A model generated the notes under the pieces. That model made no database searches and had not been told where the DNA came from. It saw only the letters and a list, made by a program, of their open reading frames with translations. A DNA stretch of 11,796 bases from Oscillospiraceae bacterium (lineage in GTDB: Bacteria > Bacillota > Clostridia > Oscillospirales > Oscillospiraceae). The stretch is taken from contig JAIEFH010000064.1 of assembly GCA_029067025.1 (NCBI GenBank), positions 1-11,796 of the forward strand. Reading direction: 5' to 3'. A program made the position numbers and the translations under genes. Shown here one piece after another: positions 1-6,919 of this stretch (position 1 is the stretch's first letter; the number at the start of each line of letters is the position of its first letter).

Positions 1-1073
1 CCCCCGAGGCGCCCACACCGCCCACTGGCAGCGGCTGGGAGTTCGAGGCCGAGGTGAACACCGACGAGCGCCGGTTCTTCGCCGGGGGCGGCCCCAAGCA
101 GCAGCGGGACGTGATCTACGGCTTTGGCTATGACAAGGCCAAGGGCGGCTTCTTCACCCAGTGGGGCGAGTGGAAGGGCGAGTGCCGGAACGGCGAGGAG
201 GGGCGCGGCCCCCATTTCTCCGGTCAGGACTCCTCCATGGAGAGCAATGACGACGGCTCCTACTCCGTCTCCGCCCTGAGGGATCTGCGGGGCATTGTGG
301 TGCAGACCATGGCCGGGGACGTGACCATCCGCGACACCGAGGCCCCCGAGGCCGGGGTCATCATCGACGGCGACGTGGACGATCTGGACGTGACCTGCTC
401 CGCCGACGGCATCCTCACCATCCGGGAGGGCCGCACCGCCTCCTCCTCCTTCTTCTCCCGCCGGGGCATCGGCTCCGCCGACGTGGAGCTGTCCCTCCCC
501 CGCCGCCGCTGGGAGCTGCTGAACATCACCACCGCCAGCGGCGATGTGGAGCTGGACGGCTGCTCTCTGGATGTCGACCAGCTCACCGTCAAAACCGCCA
601 GCGGCGATCTCCACGCTTCTCTGCACGCCTGCGGGGAGCTGCGCTTCCATTCCGCCAGCGGAGACTTGGAGCTGGAGCTGAAGGACGGCTGCGCCGACCT
701 CCGCGCCGAGACCATGAGCGGCGACATCAATCTCCACGGCCAGGTGGGAGACTCCCTGATGAAATCCGCCAGCGGCGACATTGAGATGGACGGGCTGGCT
801 GTCCGCTTCCTAGCCAGCTCCATGAGCGGCGACATCCGGCTGGAGACCTCCCAACAGCCCCAGGTGATGGAGCTGTCCTCCAAATCCGGCGACGTAGAGG
901 CCCGCATCCCCGACGCGGGGCCCTTCACCCTGCGGTATAAAACCGTCAGCGGCGACGCGAATTTCGCCTTCCCCTTCCAGTACCGGGGCGGCACAGCCGT
1001 CTACGGCGACGGCTCCGGCCCCGCCTACGTCATGACCACGGTCAGCGGCGATGTGGCGCTGGATCGGTACTAA
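1..1073 (+). CDS. DUF4097 family beta-repeat protein, 3' part (5' end outside window)
   Basis: The reading frame is open from the left edge (frame starting at base 3) to a TAA at 1071-1073, so this is the C-terminal part of a longer gene. The GTG at 54 is internal and has no ribosome site. The visible part is soluble and acidic. Its second half has nine SGD tripeptides spaced about 18-21 residues apart, in contexts such as TASGDVELDG, SASGDIEMDG and TVSGDVALD. This is the pattern of DUF4097 (putative adhesin / LiaG-like) proteins, predicted to form a stacked beta solenoid. Members are often encoded beside PadR regulators, DUF1700 proteins and PspC proteins and are linked by context to envelope stress. 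The PspC gene 66 bases downstream on the same strand fits that arrangement. The true function is unknown. A membrane segment, if any, would lie in the missing N-terminal part. Confidence 0.85.
   Translation, partial: PEAPTPPTGSGWEFEAEVNTDERRFFAGGGPKQQRDVIYGFGYDKAKGGFFTQWGEWKGECRNGEEGRGPHFSGQDSSMESNDDGSYSVSALRDLRGIVVQTMAGDVTIRDTEAPEAGVIIDGDVDDLDVTCSADGILTIREGRTASSSFFSRRGIGSADVELSLPRRRWELLNITTASGDVELDGCSLDVDQLTVKTASGDLHASLHACGELRFHSASGDLELELKDGCADLRAETMSGDINLHGQVGDSLMKSASGDIEMDGLAVRFLASSMSGDIRLETSQQPQVMELSSKSGDVEARIPDAGPFTLRYKTVSGDANFAFPFQYRGGTAVYGDGSGPAYVMTTVSGDVALDRY
531..1070 (+). repeat. SGD-type intragenic protein repeat (nine copies)
   Basis: From the first TASGD (codons from 531) to the final SGDVALDRY the protein repeats a unit of roughly 18-21 residues. 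Each unit begins with S/T, one residue, then SGD and a short hydrophobic beta stretch. At DNA level most copies carry agcggcga or a close variant. One degenerate earlier copy (AGDVTIRD) starts near 312. The regular period suggests stacked beta strands, with each SGD at a turn. Confidence 0.8.
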
Positions 1074-1103
1074 CAAAGAGCGCTGAGAAGCGAGCGCCCT
1101 GGC

Positions 1104-1115
1104 CGCTTCGAAGCG
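1104..1115. repeat. 12-bp perfect palindrome in the gap before the PspC gene
   Basis: CGCTTCGAAGCG is a perfect palindrome lying 24 bases upstream of the PspC start, just before its ribosome site. Directly upstream (1077-1100) are further AGCGCT/GCGC self-complementary segments. It could be a protein site or an mRNA hairpin between the DUF4097 and PspC genes. Function is unknown. Confidence 0.35.
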
Positions 1116-1139
1116 TGACTACTGAAAGGAGCAATCATC

Positions 1140-1325
1140 ATGAAACGTCTTTACCGTACCACAAACTCCGACGCCGTCATCTGCGGCGTGTGCGGAGGCA
1201 TCGCCCGTTACTTCAATGTCGATCCCACGGTCGTGCGCGTGGCCACCGTCCTGCTGGTGGCGTTCGCGGGCCTGTCCCTGTGGGTGTATATCATCGCCGC
1301 CCTGATAATGCCCAAGGAGTACTGA
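1140..1325 (+). CDS. PspC domain membrane protein (61 aa)
   Basis: This is a complete minimal PspC-domain protein. It begins MKRLYRTTNSD, has the typical VICGVCGGIARYF segment and the DPTVVRV segment, then one hydrophobic membrane span of about residues 33-57, and ends in MPKEY. The family length for single-domain members is about 60-70 residues. ATG at 1140 is preceded by GAAAGGAG (1124-1131) with 8 bases of spacing, which fixes the start. PspC proteins are inner-membrane components or sensors of envelope-stress responses in Gram-negatives. In Firmicutes they often sit with DUF4097 proteins under PadR or LiaRS-type control. It is probably co-transcribed with the DUF4097 gene, since I see no promoter or terminator in the 66-base gap. 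Confidence 0.93.
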   Translation: MKRLYRTTNSDAVICGVCGGIARYFNVDPTVVRVATVLLVAFAGLSLWVYIIAALIMPKEY

Positions 1326-1342
1326 GTGCCCCAAAACCGGGG

Positions 1343-1460
1343 CCCCGGCAAAGCCGTCCTTTGGCTTTGTGGGGAGAGGAGGCACAGCGGAATGATTGAG
1401 CTTTCGCCGTCAGGCGGAAGCGAGAGCTATGGAGCTTGTGCCGACGAGATCGGCAGCACC
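1343..1460 (+). ncRNA. Candidate structured RNA (3' UTR or leader), class not recognised
   Basis: Between the PspC stop and the terminator the sequence is rich in paired elements. A 7-bp hairpin CAAAGCC/GGCTTTG lies at 1349-1355/1363-1369, with CCCC (1343-1346) and GGGG (1371-1374) flanking it. An outer stem GGCACA/TGTGCC (1381-1386/1437-1442) encloses a 9-bp hairpin with a GTCA loop (1400-1408/1413-1421, one G-U pair). A hairpin GCCGA/TCGGC (1440-1444/1450-1454) shares bases with the outer stem, so the two are alternatives. CCCGGC (1344-1349) is complementary to GCCGGG (1469-1474) in the terminator arm. I could not match it to TPP, SAM, cobalamin, T-box, THF, c-di-GMP, glycine, lysine, fluoride or ZTP motifs. 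It lies upstream of the pepF promoter, so it is most simply the end of the PspC transcript. Confidence 0.35.
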
Positions 1461-1508
1461 ACTGTCCGGCCGGGATGTTCTCCTTCCCCGGCCGGACAGT
1501 CTTTTTTT
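1461..1508 (+). terminator. Strong Rho-independent terminator after the PspC gene and RNA element
   Basis: A perfect 14-bp stem, ACTGTCCGGCCGGG (1461-1474) with its complement (1487-1500), closes a 12-base loop. It is followed by C and seven T residues (1502-1508). It ends plus-strand transcription before the pepF promoter. Confidence 0.95.
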
Positions 1509-1521
1509 GCCCTGCTTCCCC

Positions 1522-1550
1522 TTGTAAAATTCCTATATGTATGATATGCT
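1522..1550 (+). promoter_or_regulatory. Candidate pepF promoter
   Basis: TTGTAA (1522-1527) and TATGCT (1545-1550) are separated by exactly 17 bases. TGA immediately precedes the -10 hexamer and forms an extended -10. The stretch is AT-rich, lies directly after the terminator, and is 38 bases before the pepF ATG. Confidence 0.6.
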
Positions 1551-1588
1551 ATTTCAAATCAAAATCAGACAGGAGGCTGCCTATCCCT

Positions 1589-3394
1589 ATGGCCGACACC
1601 AACAAGATCCCCCAGCGCTCTGAAATTCCCGTAGAGCACACCTGGAACACTGCCGACATCTACCCCACCGACGAAGCGTGGGAAAAAGAATTCGACGAGA
1701 CCCAGGCCCTGGCCCGCACCCTTCCCAGCTACGCCGGGCGGCTGGGCGAGAGCGCCAAGACCCTTTACGAGTACCTCACCCTGGCCTGGCAGGTGAGCGA
1801 TCAGCTGATGAAGCTGTACAACTACGCCGCTCTGCGTCAGGACGAGGACACCCGGGTGGCCCAGTACCAGGCCATGGCGGGCAAGGCCATGAGCCTGTTC
1901 GTGGAGGTCAACTCCGCCACCGCCTTCGAGACCCCCGAGCTGCTCAAGCTCCCCGCTGAGACCCTGGAGCGGTTCTATGCCGACGAGCCCGGGCTGGAGC
2001 TGTACCGCCGGTATTTCACCGTCATCCAGGACAAAAAAGAGCACATCCTGTCCGACGCGGAGGAGAAGCTGCTGGCCGCCGCCGGCGAGATGGCCCAGGC
2101 CCCCGACGAGATCTACTCCAAATTCACCAACGCCGACCTCACCTTCCCCGACGCGGTGGACAAGGACGGCAACGCGCTGCCCCTGTCCCAGGCCACCTTC
2201 GTCCCCTACGAGATGAGCGAGGACCGGGAGCTGCGCCGCTCCGCCTACGAGCAGTTCTACGACACCTGCGGCCACTTCCAGAACACCGCCGCCGCCGTGC
2301 TGAGCGCCGAGGTGAAGCAGCGCCAGTTCTTTGCCACCGCCCGGAAGTACGAATCCCCCCTGGCCGCCGCCGTCAGCTCCACCCGGGTGCCGCCCGAGGT
2401 GTACCACAACCTGGTGGACACGGTGAACGCCAACCTGGACAAGCTCCACCGCTACGTTACCCTGCGCAAGAAGCTGCTGGGTGTGGACGAGCTGCATATG
2501 TACGACATCTATGCCCCCATGGTGTCCGGCGCGGACAAGGTGATCCCCTTTGAGGAGGCCAAGTCCACGGTGTACGACGCCCTGGCTCCCATGGGCGAGG
2601 ACTACCGGGCCATTATCAAGGAGGGTTTTGACAACCGCTGGATGGACGTGTACGAGAACGTGGGCAAGCGCTCCGGCGCGTATATGAGCGGCGTGGTGGT
2701 CCACCCCTACGTCCTGCTCAACCAGAAGGACAATCTGGACAGTATGTTCACCATGGCCCACGAGATGGGCCATGCCGTCCACTCCTACCTCAGCAACAAA
2801 ACCCAGCCCTCCGTCTACCGGAACTATGTGATCTTTGTGGCCGAGGTGGCCTCCACCTGCAACGAGGCCCTGCTGATGGAGCACCTGCTGGGCAAGACCC
2901 AGGACAAGCGGGAGCGGGCCTGGCTCATCAACCACTTCCTGGAGCAGTTCAAGGGCACGCTGTACCGCCAGACCATGTTCGCCGAGTTCGAGCTGCGCTT
3001 GGGCGAGCTGAACGCCCAGGGCGTCCCCCTGACCGCCGAGCTGCTCAGCGCCGAGTATAAGGCCCTCAACGCCAAGTACTTCGGCCCCGACATGGTCACC
3101 GACGACCGCATCGCCCTGGAGTGGGTGCGCATCCCCCATTTCTACTACAATTACTACGTGTACCAGTACTCCACCGGCTATTCCGCCGCCATTGCCCTGT
3201 CCCGCCGCATCCTGAAGGAGGGGGCTCCCGCCGTGAAGGACTACTGGCAGTTCCTGTCCGGCGGCTGCTCCAAGGATCCCCTCGACCTGCTGAAGGGGGC
3301 CGGTGTGGACATGGCCAGCCCCAAGCCCGTCCAGGACGCTCTGGATCTGTTCGGCGAGCTGCTGGACGAGATGGAAGCCATAGCGCGAGGATAG
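1589..3394 (+). CDS. pepF: Oligoendopeptidase F (M3B family zinc metallopeptidase)
   Basis: This encodes a 601-residue cytoplasmic peptidase of about the normal PepF length. The zinc-binding helix HEMGH is at residues 391-395, followed by FVAEVAST with E419 as the expected third zinc ligand. The neighbouring NEALLMEHLL is typical of the M3B clade. The N-terminal 110-190 region matches the alpha-helical PepF N-domain. The C-terminal HFYYNYYVYQYSTG motif supplies family substrate-site tyrosines and a histidine. ATG at 1589 is chosen because AGGAGG (1571-1576) precedes it by 12 bases and the protein start ADTNKIPQRSEIP looks family-like. The longer frame from 1436 would read through the terminator and promoter. 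PepF degrades short peptides, about 7-17 residues, in peptide recycling. It has its own promoter and is probably monocistronic, converging with the glp operon. Confidence 0.95.
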   Translation: MADTNKIPQRSEIPVEHTWNTADIYPTDEAWEKEFDETQALARTLPSYAGRLGESAKTLYEYLTLAWQVSDQLMKLYNYAALRQDEDTRVAQYQAMAGKAMSLFVEVNSATAFETPELLKLPAETLERFYADEPGLELYRRYFTVIQDKKEHILSDAEEKLLAAAGEMAQAPDEIYSKFTNADLTFPDAVDKDGNALPLSQATFVPYEMSEDRELRRSAYEQFYDTCGHFQNTAAAVLSAEVKQRQFFATARKYESPLAAAVSSTRVPPEVYHNLVDTVNANLDKLHRYVTLRKKLLGVDELHMYDIYAPMVSGADKVIPFEEAKSTVYDALAPMGEDYRAIIKEGFDNRWMDVYENVGKRSGAYMSGVVVHPYVLLNQKDNLDSMFTMAHEMGHAVHSYLSNKTQPSVYRNYVIFVAEVASTCNEALLMEHLLGKTQDKRERAWLINHFLEQFKGTLYRQTMFAEFELRLGELNAQGVPLTAELLSAEYKALNAKYFGPDMVTDDRIALEWVRIPHFYYNYYVYQYSTGYSAAIALSRRILKEGAPAVKDYWQFLSGGCSKDPLDLLKGAGVDMASPKPVQDALDLFGELLDEMEAIARG

Positions 3395-3571
3395 GCGCAT
3401 AGGGGAGCTTGGACTGGAGCCGTGGGCGGGCCATAGGCCCGCTTAGGCCTGGGGCGGCAAAGCCGCCTAACGGCGAGGGCGAGCGGCGGGCCGCACAGCG
3501 GCCCAAAGACCAGCCCGAGTCGGAAGGAAAGCGACCCGGCCATGCGCCCAATTCGAGCGTGAATACACCGC
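3395..3571. repeat. GC-rich intergenic stretch with three perfect small hairpins
   Basis: No gene is evident here. Three successive perfect inverted repeats each have a 3-base loop: GCGGGCC-ATA-GGCCCGC (3426-3442), GGCGGC-AAA-GCCGCC (3453-3467) and GGGCCGC-ACA-GCGGCCC (3488-3504). They lie between the pepF stop and the shared terminator and lack T tracts. Such spacing suggests a dispersed intergenic repeat or a 3' mRNA-stabilising element, but this is inference from one copy. Confidence 0.45.
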
Positions 3572-3603
3572 AAAAAGCCCCCGCCAATTGGCGGGGGCTT
3601 TTT
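3572..3603. terminator. Bidirectional terminator between pepF and the glp operon
   Basis: The segment AAAAAGCCCCCGCC (3572-3585), loop AATT, and the exact complement (3590-3603) is a fully symmetrical palindrome. It reads as a GC hairpin followed by five T residues on both strands. It therefore can stop plus-strand pepF transcripts and minus-strand transcripts leaving the DUF1667 gene, whose stop codon is 21 bases away. Confidence 0.95.
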
Positions 3604-3624
3604 CTATGCTTTTATGCCGGGTGC

Positions 3625-3993
3625 TCAGCCCTTGGCGGGCACATTCTTGGTGGCCACAATGTCCACCCCGGTGCCGCACACGTCGGGCACCACCACCTGG
3701 CCGATGGCCACGGGGGCGACCAGCTCAATGCCCTGGAGGGCCTTCACGCAGTCGAAGATCTTCCCCTTGGGGATGTCGCTGGCGGTCTTGACGGAGGCCA
3801 TGGCCAGCGTGCCGCCCTTCACCTTCACCGTGCTGGTGACGATGCGGGTAGGGTTGGTCAGTTCCTTTTTCGCGTAGGCCTCGCCCCGGGGGCAAGTATT
3901 GCCGGACACGGACTTGACCTCGCCGCCCTCCATTGTCACGGTGAGCGGGCAGCCCAGCGGGCAGTTGATACAGATCAGATTCTTCTCTTCCAT
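3625..3993 (-). CDS. DUF1667 domain protein with four-cysteine motif
   Basis: This is a 122-residue soluble protein. Near its start it has the motif CINCPLGC (C8, C11, C15) and then NTCPRG (C34). That C-x2-C-x3-C-x18-C arrangement resembles the iron-sulfur-binding N-termini of molybdopterin oxidoreductases, so an iron-sulfur cluster is plausible but unproven. Length and sequence fit DUF1667, a family found mainly in anaerobes next to FAD/NAD oxidoreductases in glycerol operons. Its start is 3 bases after the stop of the upstream oxidoreductase, and its ribosome site GGAGGAGG lies inside that gene, which implies translational coupling. It is the last gene of the operon. A role as an electron-carrying subunit of the glycerol-3-phosphate dehydrogenase complex is inferred from context only. 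Confidence 0.9.
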   Translation of the reverse strand: MEEKNLICINCPLGCPLTVTMEGGEVKSVSGNTCPRGEAYAKKELTNPTRIVTSTVKVKGGTLAMASVKTASDIPKGKIFDCVKALQGIELVAPVAIGQVVVPDVCGTGVDIVATKNVPAKG

Positions 3994-3996
3994 CTC

Positions 3997-5262
3997 TTAC
4001 GCCTCCTCCAGGGTCACGGTGATGCCTTCCGCCTCGGGGTGATCGGTCAGCAGACTGGTCTTGAGGATCACGGTCTCCATCTCGCCGGGGGCCAGCACCG
4101 GGCGCTTGCGGCTGAAGATGCAGGTGTCCCCCGCGTAGACCGCCACCTTTTTATTCTTGTATACGTTGCCCACCCGGAACCGCAGGGTGACGGTGTCCCC
4201 GGCGGCGTCGGGCCGGATGGCCACGGGCACGGTGTAGCGCACGCCGTTCTCGCACTTCACGGGCAGGGACTTGTGGGTTTCCTCCTTGCAGCCGGCGGCG
4301 ATGTAGTCGGCGGCGTGGCGGCCGGCGGCCCCGGCCTCCTCGGACACGTAGTCCACCAAGTCATGGACGTGGAGTACGTTGCCCGCGGCGAACACGCCGG
4401 GGATGCTGGTCTCCAGGCTCTCGTTGACGGTGGGGCCGTTGGTGATGGGGTTCAGCTCCACGCCGGCGGAGCGGCTCAGCTCATTCTCGGGTATGAGGCC
4501 GCAGGACAGCAGCAGGGTGTCGCACTCGTAATGCTCCTCGGTGCCGGGGATGGGACGGTTCTTTTCGTCCACCTGGGCCAGGGTGATGCCCTCCACGCGC
4601 TTCTTGCCCTGGATGTCCACCACGGTGTGGCTCAGCTTCAGGGGGATGCCGTAGTCGTCCAGACACTGGACGATGTTCCGCTTCAGGCCGCCGGAGTAGG
4701 GCATCAGCTCGGCCACCACCTGGACCTTGGCGCCCTCGAAGGTCATGCGGCGGGCCATGATGAGGCCGATGTCGCCGGAGCCCAGAATGACCACTTTGCG
4801 CCCGGGCATATAGCCCTCCATGTTCACCAGCCGCTGGGCGGTGCCGGCGGTGAAGATGCCGGCGGGGCGGTAGCCGGGGATGTTCAGCGCGCCCCGGGGC
4901 CGCTCCCGGCAGCCCATAGCCAAGATGACCGCCTTGGGGTGGAGCTGGAACAGGCCGTCCTCCCGGTTCATGGCGGTAACGGTCTTGTCCGCCGCCAGAT
5001 CCAGTACCATGGTGTTCAGCTTATAGGGAATCTCCAGCTTCTTCACCTGCTCAATGAAGCGTCCGGCGTACTCGGGGCCGGTGAGCTCCTCCTTGAAGGT
5101 GTGCAGGCCGAAGCCGTTGTGGATGCACTGGTTGAGGATGCCGCCCAGCTCGTTGTCCCGCTCCAGGATCAGGATGTCGCGCAGGCCCGCCTCGTGGGCG
5201 GCGACCGCCGCGGCAAGCCCCGCAGGGCCGCCGCCGATGATGACAAGTTCATATTCTCTCAT
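3997..5262 (-). CDS. FAD/NAD(P)-dependent oxidoreductase of the glycerol operon
   Basis: This 421-residue pyridine-nucleotide-disulfide-type flavoprotein has an N-terminal FAD Rossmann motif GGGPAG (residues 10-15). It also carries the family signature GGILNQCIHNGFG (40-52, with C46), a second dinucleotide motif GSGDIG (161-166) for NAD(P), and an FAD-contact segment GVFAAGN (289-295). Residues from about 338 form an extra C-terminal beta-rich domain. C46 is not part of a CxxC pair, so it is not an obvious thioredoxin reductase. The ATG at 5262 has an AAGGAGGGG site just upstream, and only 14 bases separate it from the GlpA-like stop. It probably accepts electrons from the GlpA-like protein's 2Fe-2S cluster and passes them to NAD(P) or another carrier. 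It replaces GlpB of enterobacteria in position, although homology to GlpB is not claimed. Confidence 0.88.
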   Translation of the reverse strand: MREYELVIIGGGPAGLAAAVAAHEAGLRDILILERDNELGGILNQCIHNGFGLHTFKEELTGPEYAGRFIEQVKKLEIPYKLNTMVLDLAADKTVTAMNREDGLFQLHPKAVILAMGCRERPRGALNIPGYRPAGIFTAGTAQRLVNMEGYMPGRKVVILGSGDIGLIMARRMTFEGAKVQVVAELMPYSGGLKRNIVQCLDDYGIPLKLSHTVVDIQGKKRVEGITLAQVDEKNRPIPGTEEHYECDTLLLSCGLIPENELSRSAGVELNPITNGPTVNESLETSIPGVFAAGNVLHVHDLVDYVSEEAGAAGRHAADYIAAGCKEETHKSLPVKCENGVRYTVPVAIRPDAAGDTVTLRFRVGNVYKNKKVAVYAGDTCIFSRKRPVLAPGEMETVILKTSLLTDHPEAEGITVTLEEA

Positions 5263-5276
5263 GGTTCAGCCCCTCC

Positions 5277-6707
5277 TTAGATGGCATCCTTGTTGACGCC
5301 CACGATCAGCTCGGAACCCGCGCCCGACTTGGTGATGGCGCTCTGATCCAGACCCAGCTCACGGGCCAGGATCTCCATGACCCGCGGCGAGCAGAAGCCG
5401 CCCTGGCACCGGCCCATACCGGCCCGGACGCGGCGCTTCACCCCGTCCACGCTGCGGGCGCCGGGCACCCGGTGGATGGCGTCAATGATCTCGCCCTCGG
5501 TGACGGTCTCGCAGCGGCAGATGACAGTGCCGTAGGCGGGATTTTCGCGAATCAGGGCGGCGTGGGCCTCGTCGTCCAGCCCCTTGGGATCCAGAATGCC
5601 CTTGCGCTTCGGGTCGAAACCGGGATCCTCCTCCAGGCCCAGAATGTCCTTCACGATGCCGGACACCATCCTGCCGATGGCGGGGGCGGAGGACAGGCCG
5701 GGGGACTCGATGGCGGCGCAGTCCACAAAGCCGGGCTTGATTTCGCCGATGAAGAACTCATGGCGGGCCTCATGGGCGCGCAGTCCGGCGAAGCTGGTGA
5801 TGGTCTGGCGCAGGGGCACGTTCTTCACCGCCATACCGCACTTGGCGCGCACATCGTCCAGACCCGCCTGGGTGGTGGAGGTACCCTCTTTGTCCTCGAT
5901 GTCGATGGCTGTGGGGCCAACGATGATGTTGCCGTGGACGGTGGGGGCCACCAGCACGCCCTTGCCGTACTTGCCGGGGAGCTGGAAGATGGTGTTCTTC
6001 ACGTGGCCCTGGGCCGAGTGGTCCAGCAGGAAGTAGTCGCCCCGGCGGGGGACGATGGTCATGGTGTCGTCCGCCACCATGTTGTGCAGCTTGTCGGAGT
6101 ACAGTCCGGCGGCGTTGACCACCACCTTGGCCTCCACGTCGCCCTTGGGGGTGGACACCTTCCAGCCGCCGTCGATCTTCTCGATGTTGGTGACCTCGCT
6201 GTCGAACTGGAACTTCACGCCGTTGTGGGCGGCGTTCTCCGCCAGGGCGAAGGTCAGCCCGAAGGGGCACACGATGCCGCCGGTGGGGGCGTACAGCGCC
6301 GCCACCGCCTCGTCACTGATGTTGGGCTCCATGGCCGCCAGCTCGTCCCGCTCGATGATGCGCAGGCCCTCCACGCCGTTGGCCACGCCATTCTCATACA
6401 GCTTGTTCAGGGCGGGGCGGTCCTCCTCGCTCATCATGACCACCAGGGAGCCGTTGTTCTCAAAGGCGAAATCCAGCTCCTGGGCCAGACCGGGCATGAT
6501 GCGGCTGCCCTCCACGTTCAGCTTGGCCATGAGGGAGCCGTGGGCGGCGTCGTAGCCCGCGTGGACGATGGCGCTGTTGGCCTTGGAGGTGCCGCAGCAC
6601 ACGTCCTCTTCCCGCTCCAGCACCAGCACGTCCGCCTTATACCGGGAGACCTCCCGGGCGATGGCGCAGCCGGACACGCCCGCGCCGATAATGACGATAT
6701 CAACCAT
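5277..6707 (-). CDS. glpA: GlpA-type FAD-dependent glycerol-3-phosphate dehydrogenase with BFD-like 2Fe-2S domain
   Basis: The 476-residue protein begins MVDIVIIGAGVSG with the FAD motif GAGVSG at residues 8-13. A DAO-type FAD-dependent oxidoreductase domain follows to about residue 365. The C-terminal part is a BFD-like [2Fe-2S] domain: VICRC (C397, C399) and GRCQGGFC (C434, C439). This domain order matches the catalytic subunit of anaerobic glycerol-3-phosphate dehydrogenase, which oxidises glycerol-3-phosphate to DHAP. Related families such as L-2-hydroxyglutarate oxidase share the fold, so the substrate is assigned from the glpK-glpF context. The ATG at 6707 is chosen because AAAAGGAG (6718-6725) precedes it. 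The extended frame would start at a TTG at 6743 without such a site. The 14-base gap to the next gene indicates one transcript. The symbol is a family-level name. Confidence 0.87.
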   Translation of the reverse strand: MVDIVIIGAGVSGCAIAREVSRYKADVLVLEREEDVCCGTSKANSAIVHAGYDAAHGSLMAKLNVEGSRIMPGLAQELDFAFENNGSLVVMMSEEDRPALNKLYENGVANGVEGLRIIERDELAAMEPNISDEAVAALYAPTGGIVCPFGLTFALAENAAHNGVKFQFDSEVTNIEKIDGGWKVSTPKGDVEAKVVVNAAGLYSDKLHNMVADDTMTIVPRRGDYFLLDHSAQGHVKNTIFQLPGKYGKGVLVAPTVHGNIIVGPTAIDIEDKEGTSTTQAGLDDVRAKCGMAVKNVPLRQTITSFAGLRAHEARHEFFIGEIKPGFVDCAAIESPGLSSAPAIGRMVSGIVKDILGLEEDPGFDPKRKGILDPKGLDDEAHAALIRENPAYGTVICRCETVTEGEIIDAIHRVPGARSVDGVKRRVRAGMGRCQGGFCSPRVMEILARELGLDQSAITKSGAGSELIVGVNKDAI

Positions 6708-6717
6708 GCAGGTTTCA

Positions 6718-6725
6718 CTCCTTTT
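6718..6725 (-). promoter_or_regulatory. Ribosome-binding site that fixes the GlpA-like start
   Basis: AAAAGGAG on the minus strand ends 10 bases before the ATG at 6707. It supports the 476-residue form over a 12-residue longer form from a TTG at 6743. Confidence 0.75.
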
Positions 6726-6756
6726 GCGTCTAATATTTGCCAATGTCTCATAATAA

Positions 6757-6804
6757 GAGCCGGACAGCCCGGTTCAACCCCATGGGGGTTGGGCTGCCCG
6801 GCTC
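6757..6804 (-). other. Long imperfect hairpin between glpF and the GlpA-like gene
   Basis: GAGCCGG (6757-6763) pairs with CCGGCTC (6798-6804). CAGCCC then pairs with GGGCTG after one mismatch, and an inner CAACCCC can pair with GGGGTTG. On the transcribed (minus) strand the hairpin is followed by CTTATTATGAG, which is only moderately T-rich. It may be a leaky terminator, an RNA processing boundary or a stability element. The rest of the glpF-glpA gap holds a small GGCCC/GGGCC hairpin (6849-6861) and no convincing promoter. Confidence 0.5.
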
Positions 6805-6919
6805 ACAGCGTACTCATCACTCAGCATGAGAGACCAGGGGATATATACGGCCCGCGGGGCCTCTTTCCGGACGGTCAGTCAACGTACTGAGCTCCGATCA
6901 GGTCTTGGACGGGAATTAA

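Noticed and set aside
1381..1442. Possible THF riboswitch
   Set aside because: A GAAGCGAGAGC stretch resembles one arm of the THF aptamer, but the opposite arm and the overall pairing do not match, and the element ends upstream of the pepF promoter.
1326..1544. 72-codon plus-strand frame after the PspC gene
   Set aside because: It starts at a GTG without a ribosome site and crosses the terminator. The sequence is better explained as structured non-coding RNA.
1565..3400. 611-residue open frame on the minus strand opposite pepF
   Set aside because: It mirrors pepF in full, has low-complexity G/V/L/H/Q-rich composition, no domain and no ribosome site. It is an artefact of high-GC codon bias.
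3409..5280. 623-residue plus-strand open frame opposite the oxidoreductase and DUF1667 genes
   Set aside because: It runs through the terminator and is a His/Gly/Ala-rich antisense shadow of two clearly recognisable genes.
6791..6841. Short minus-strand reading frame (17 codons) in the glpF-glpA gap
   Set aside because: There is no ribosome site, it overlaps the hairpin, and it shows nothing protein-like.
5472..6890. 472-residue plus-strand open frame opposite the GlpA-like gene
   Set aside because: It is an antisense shadow with no recognisable domain or start signal.
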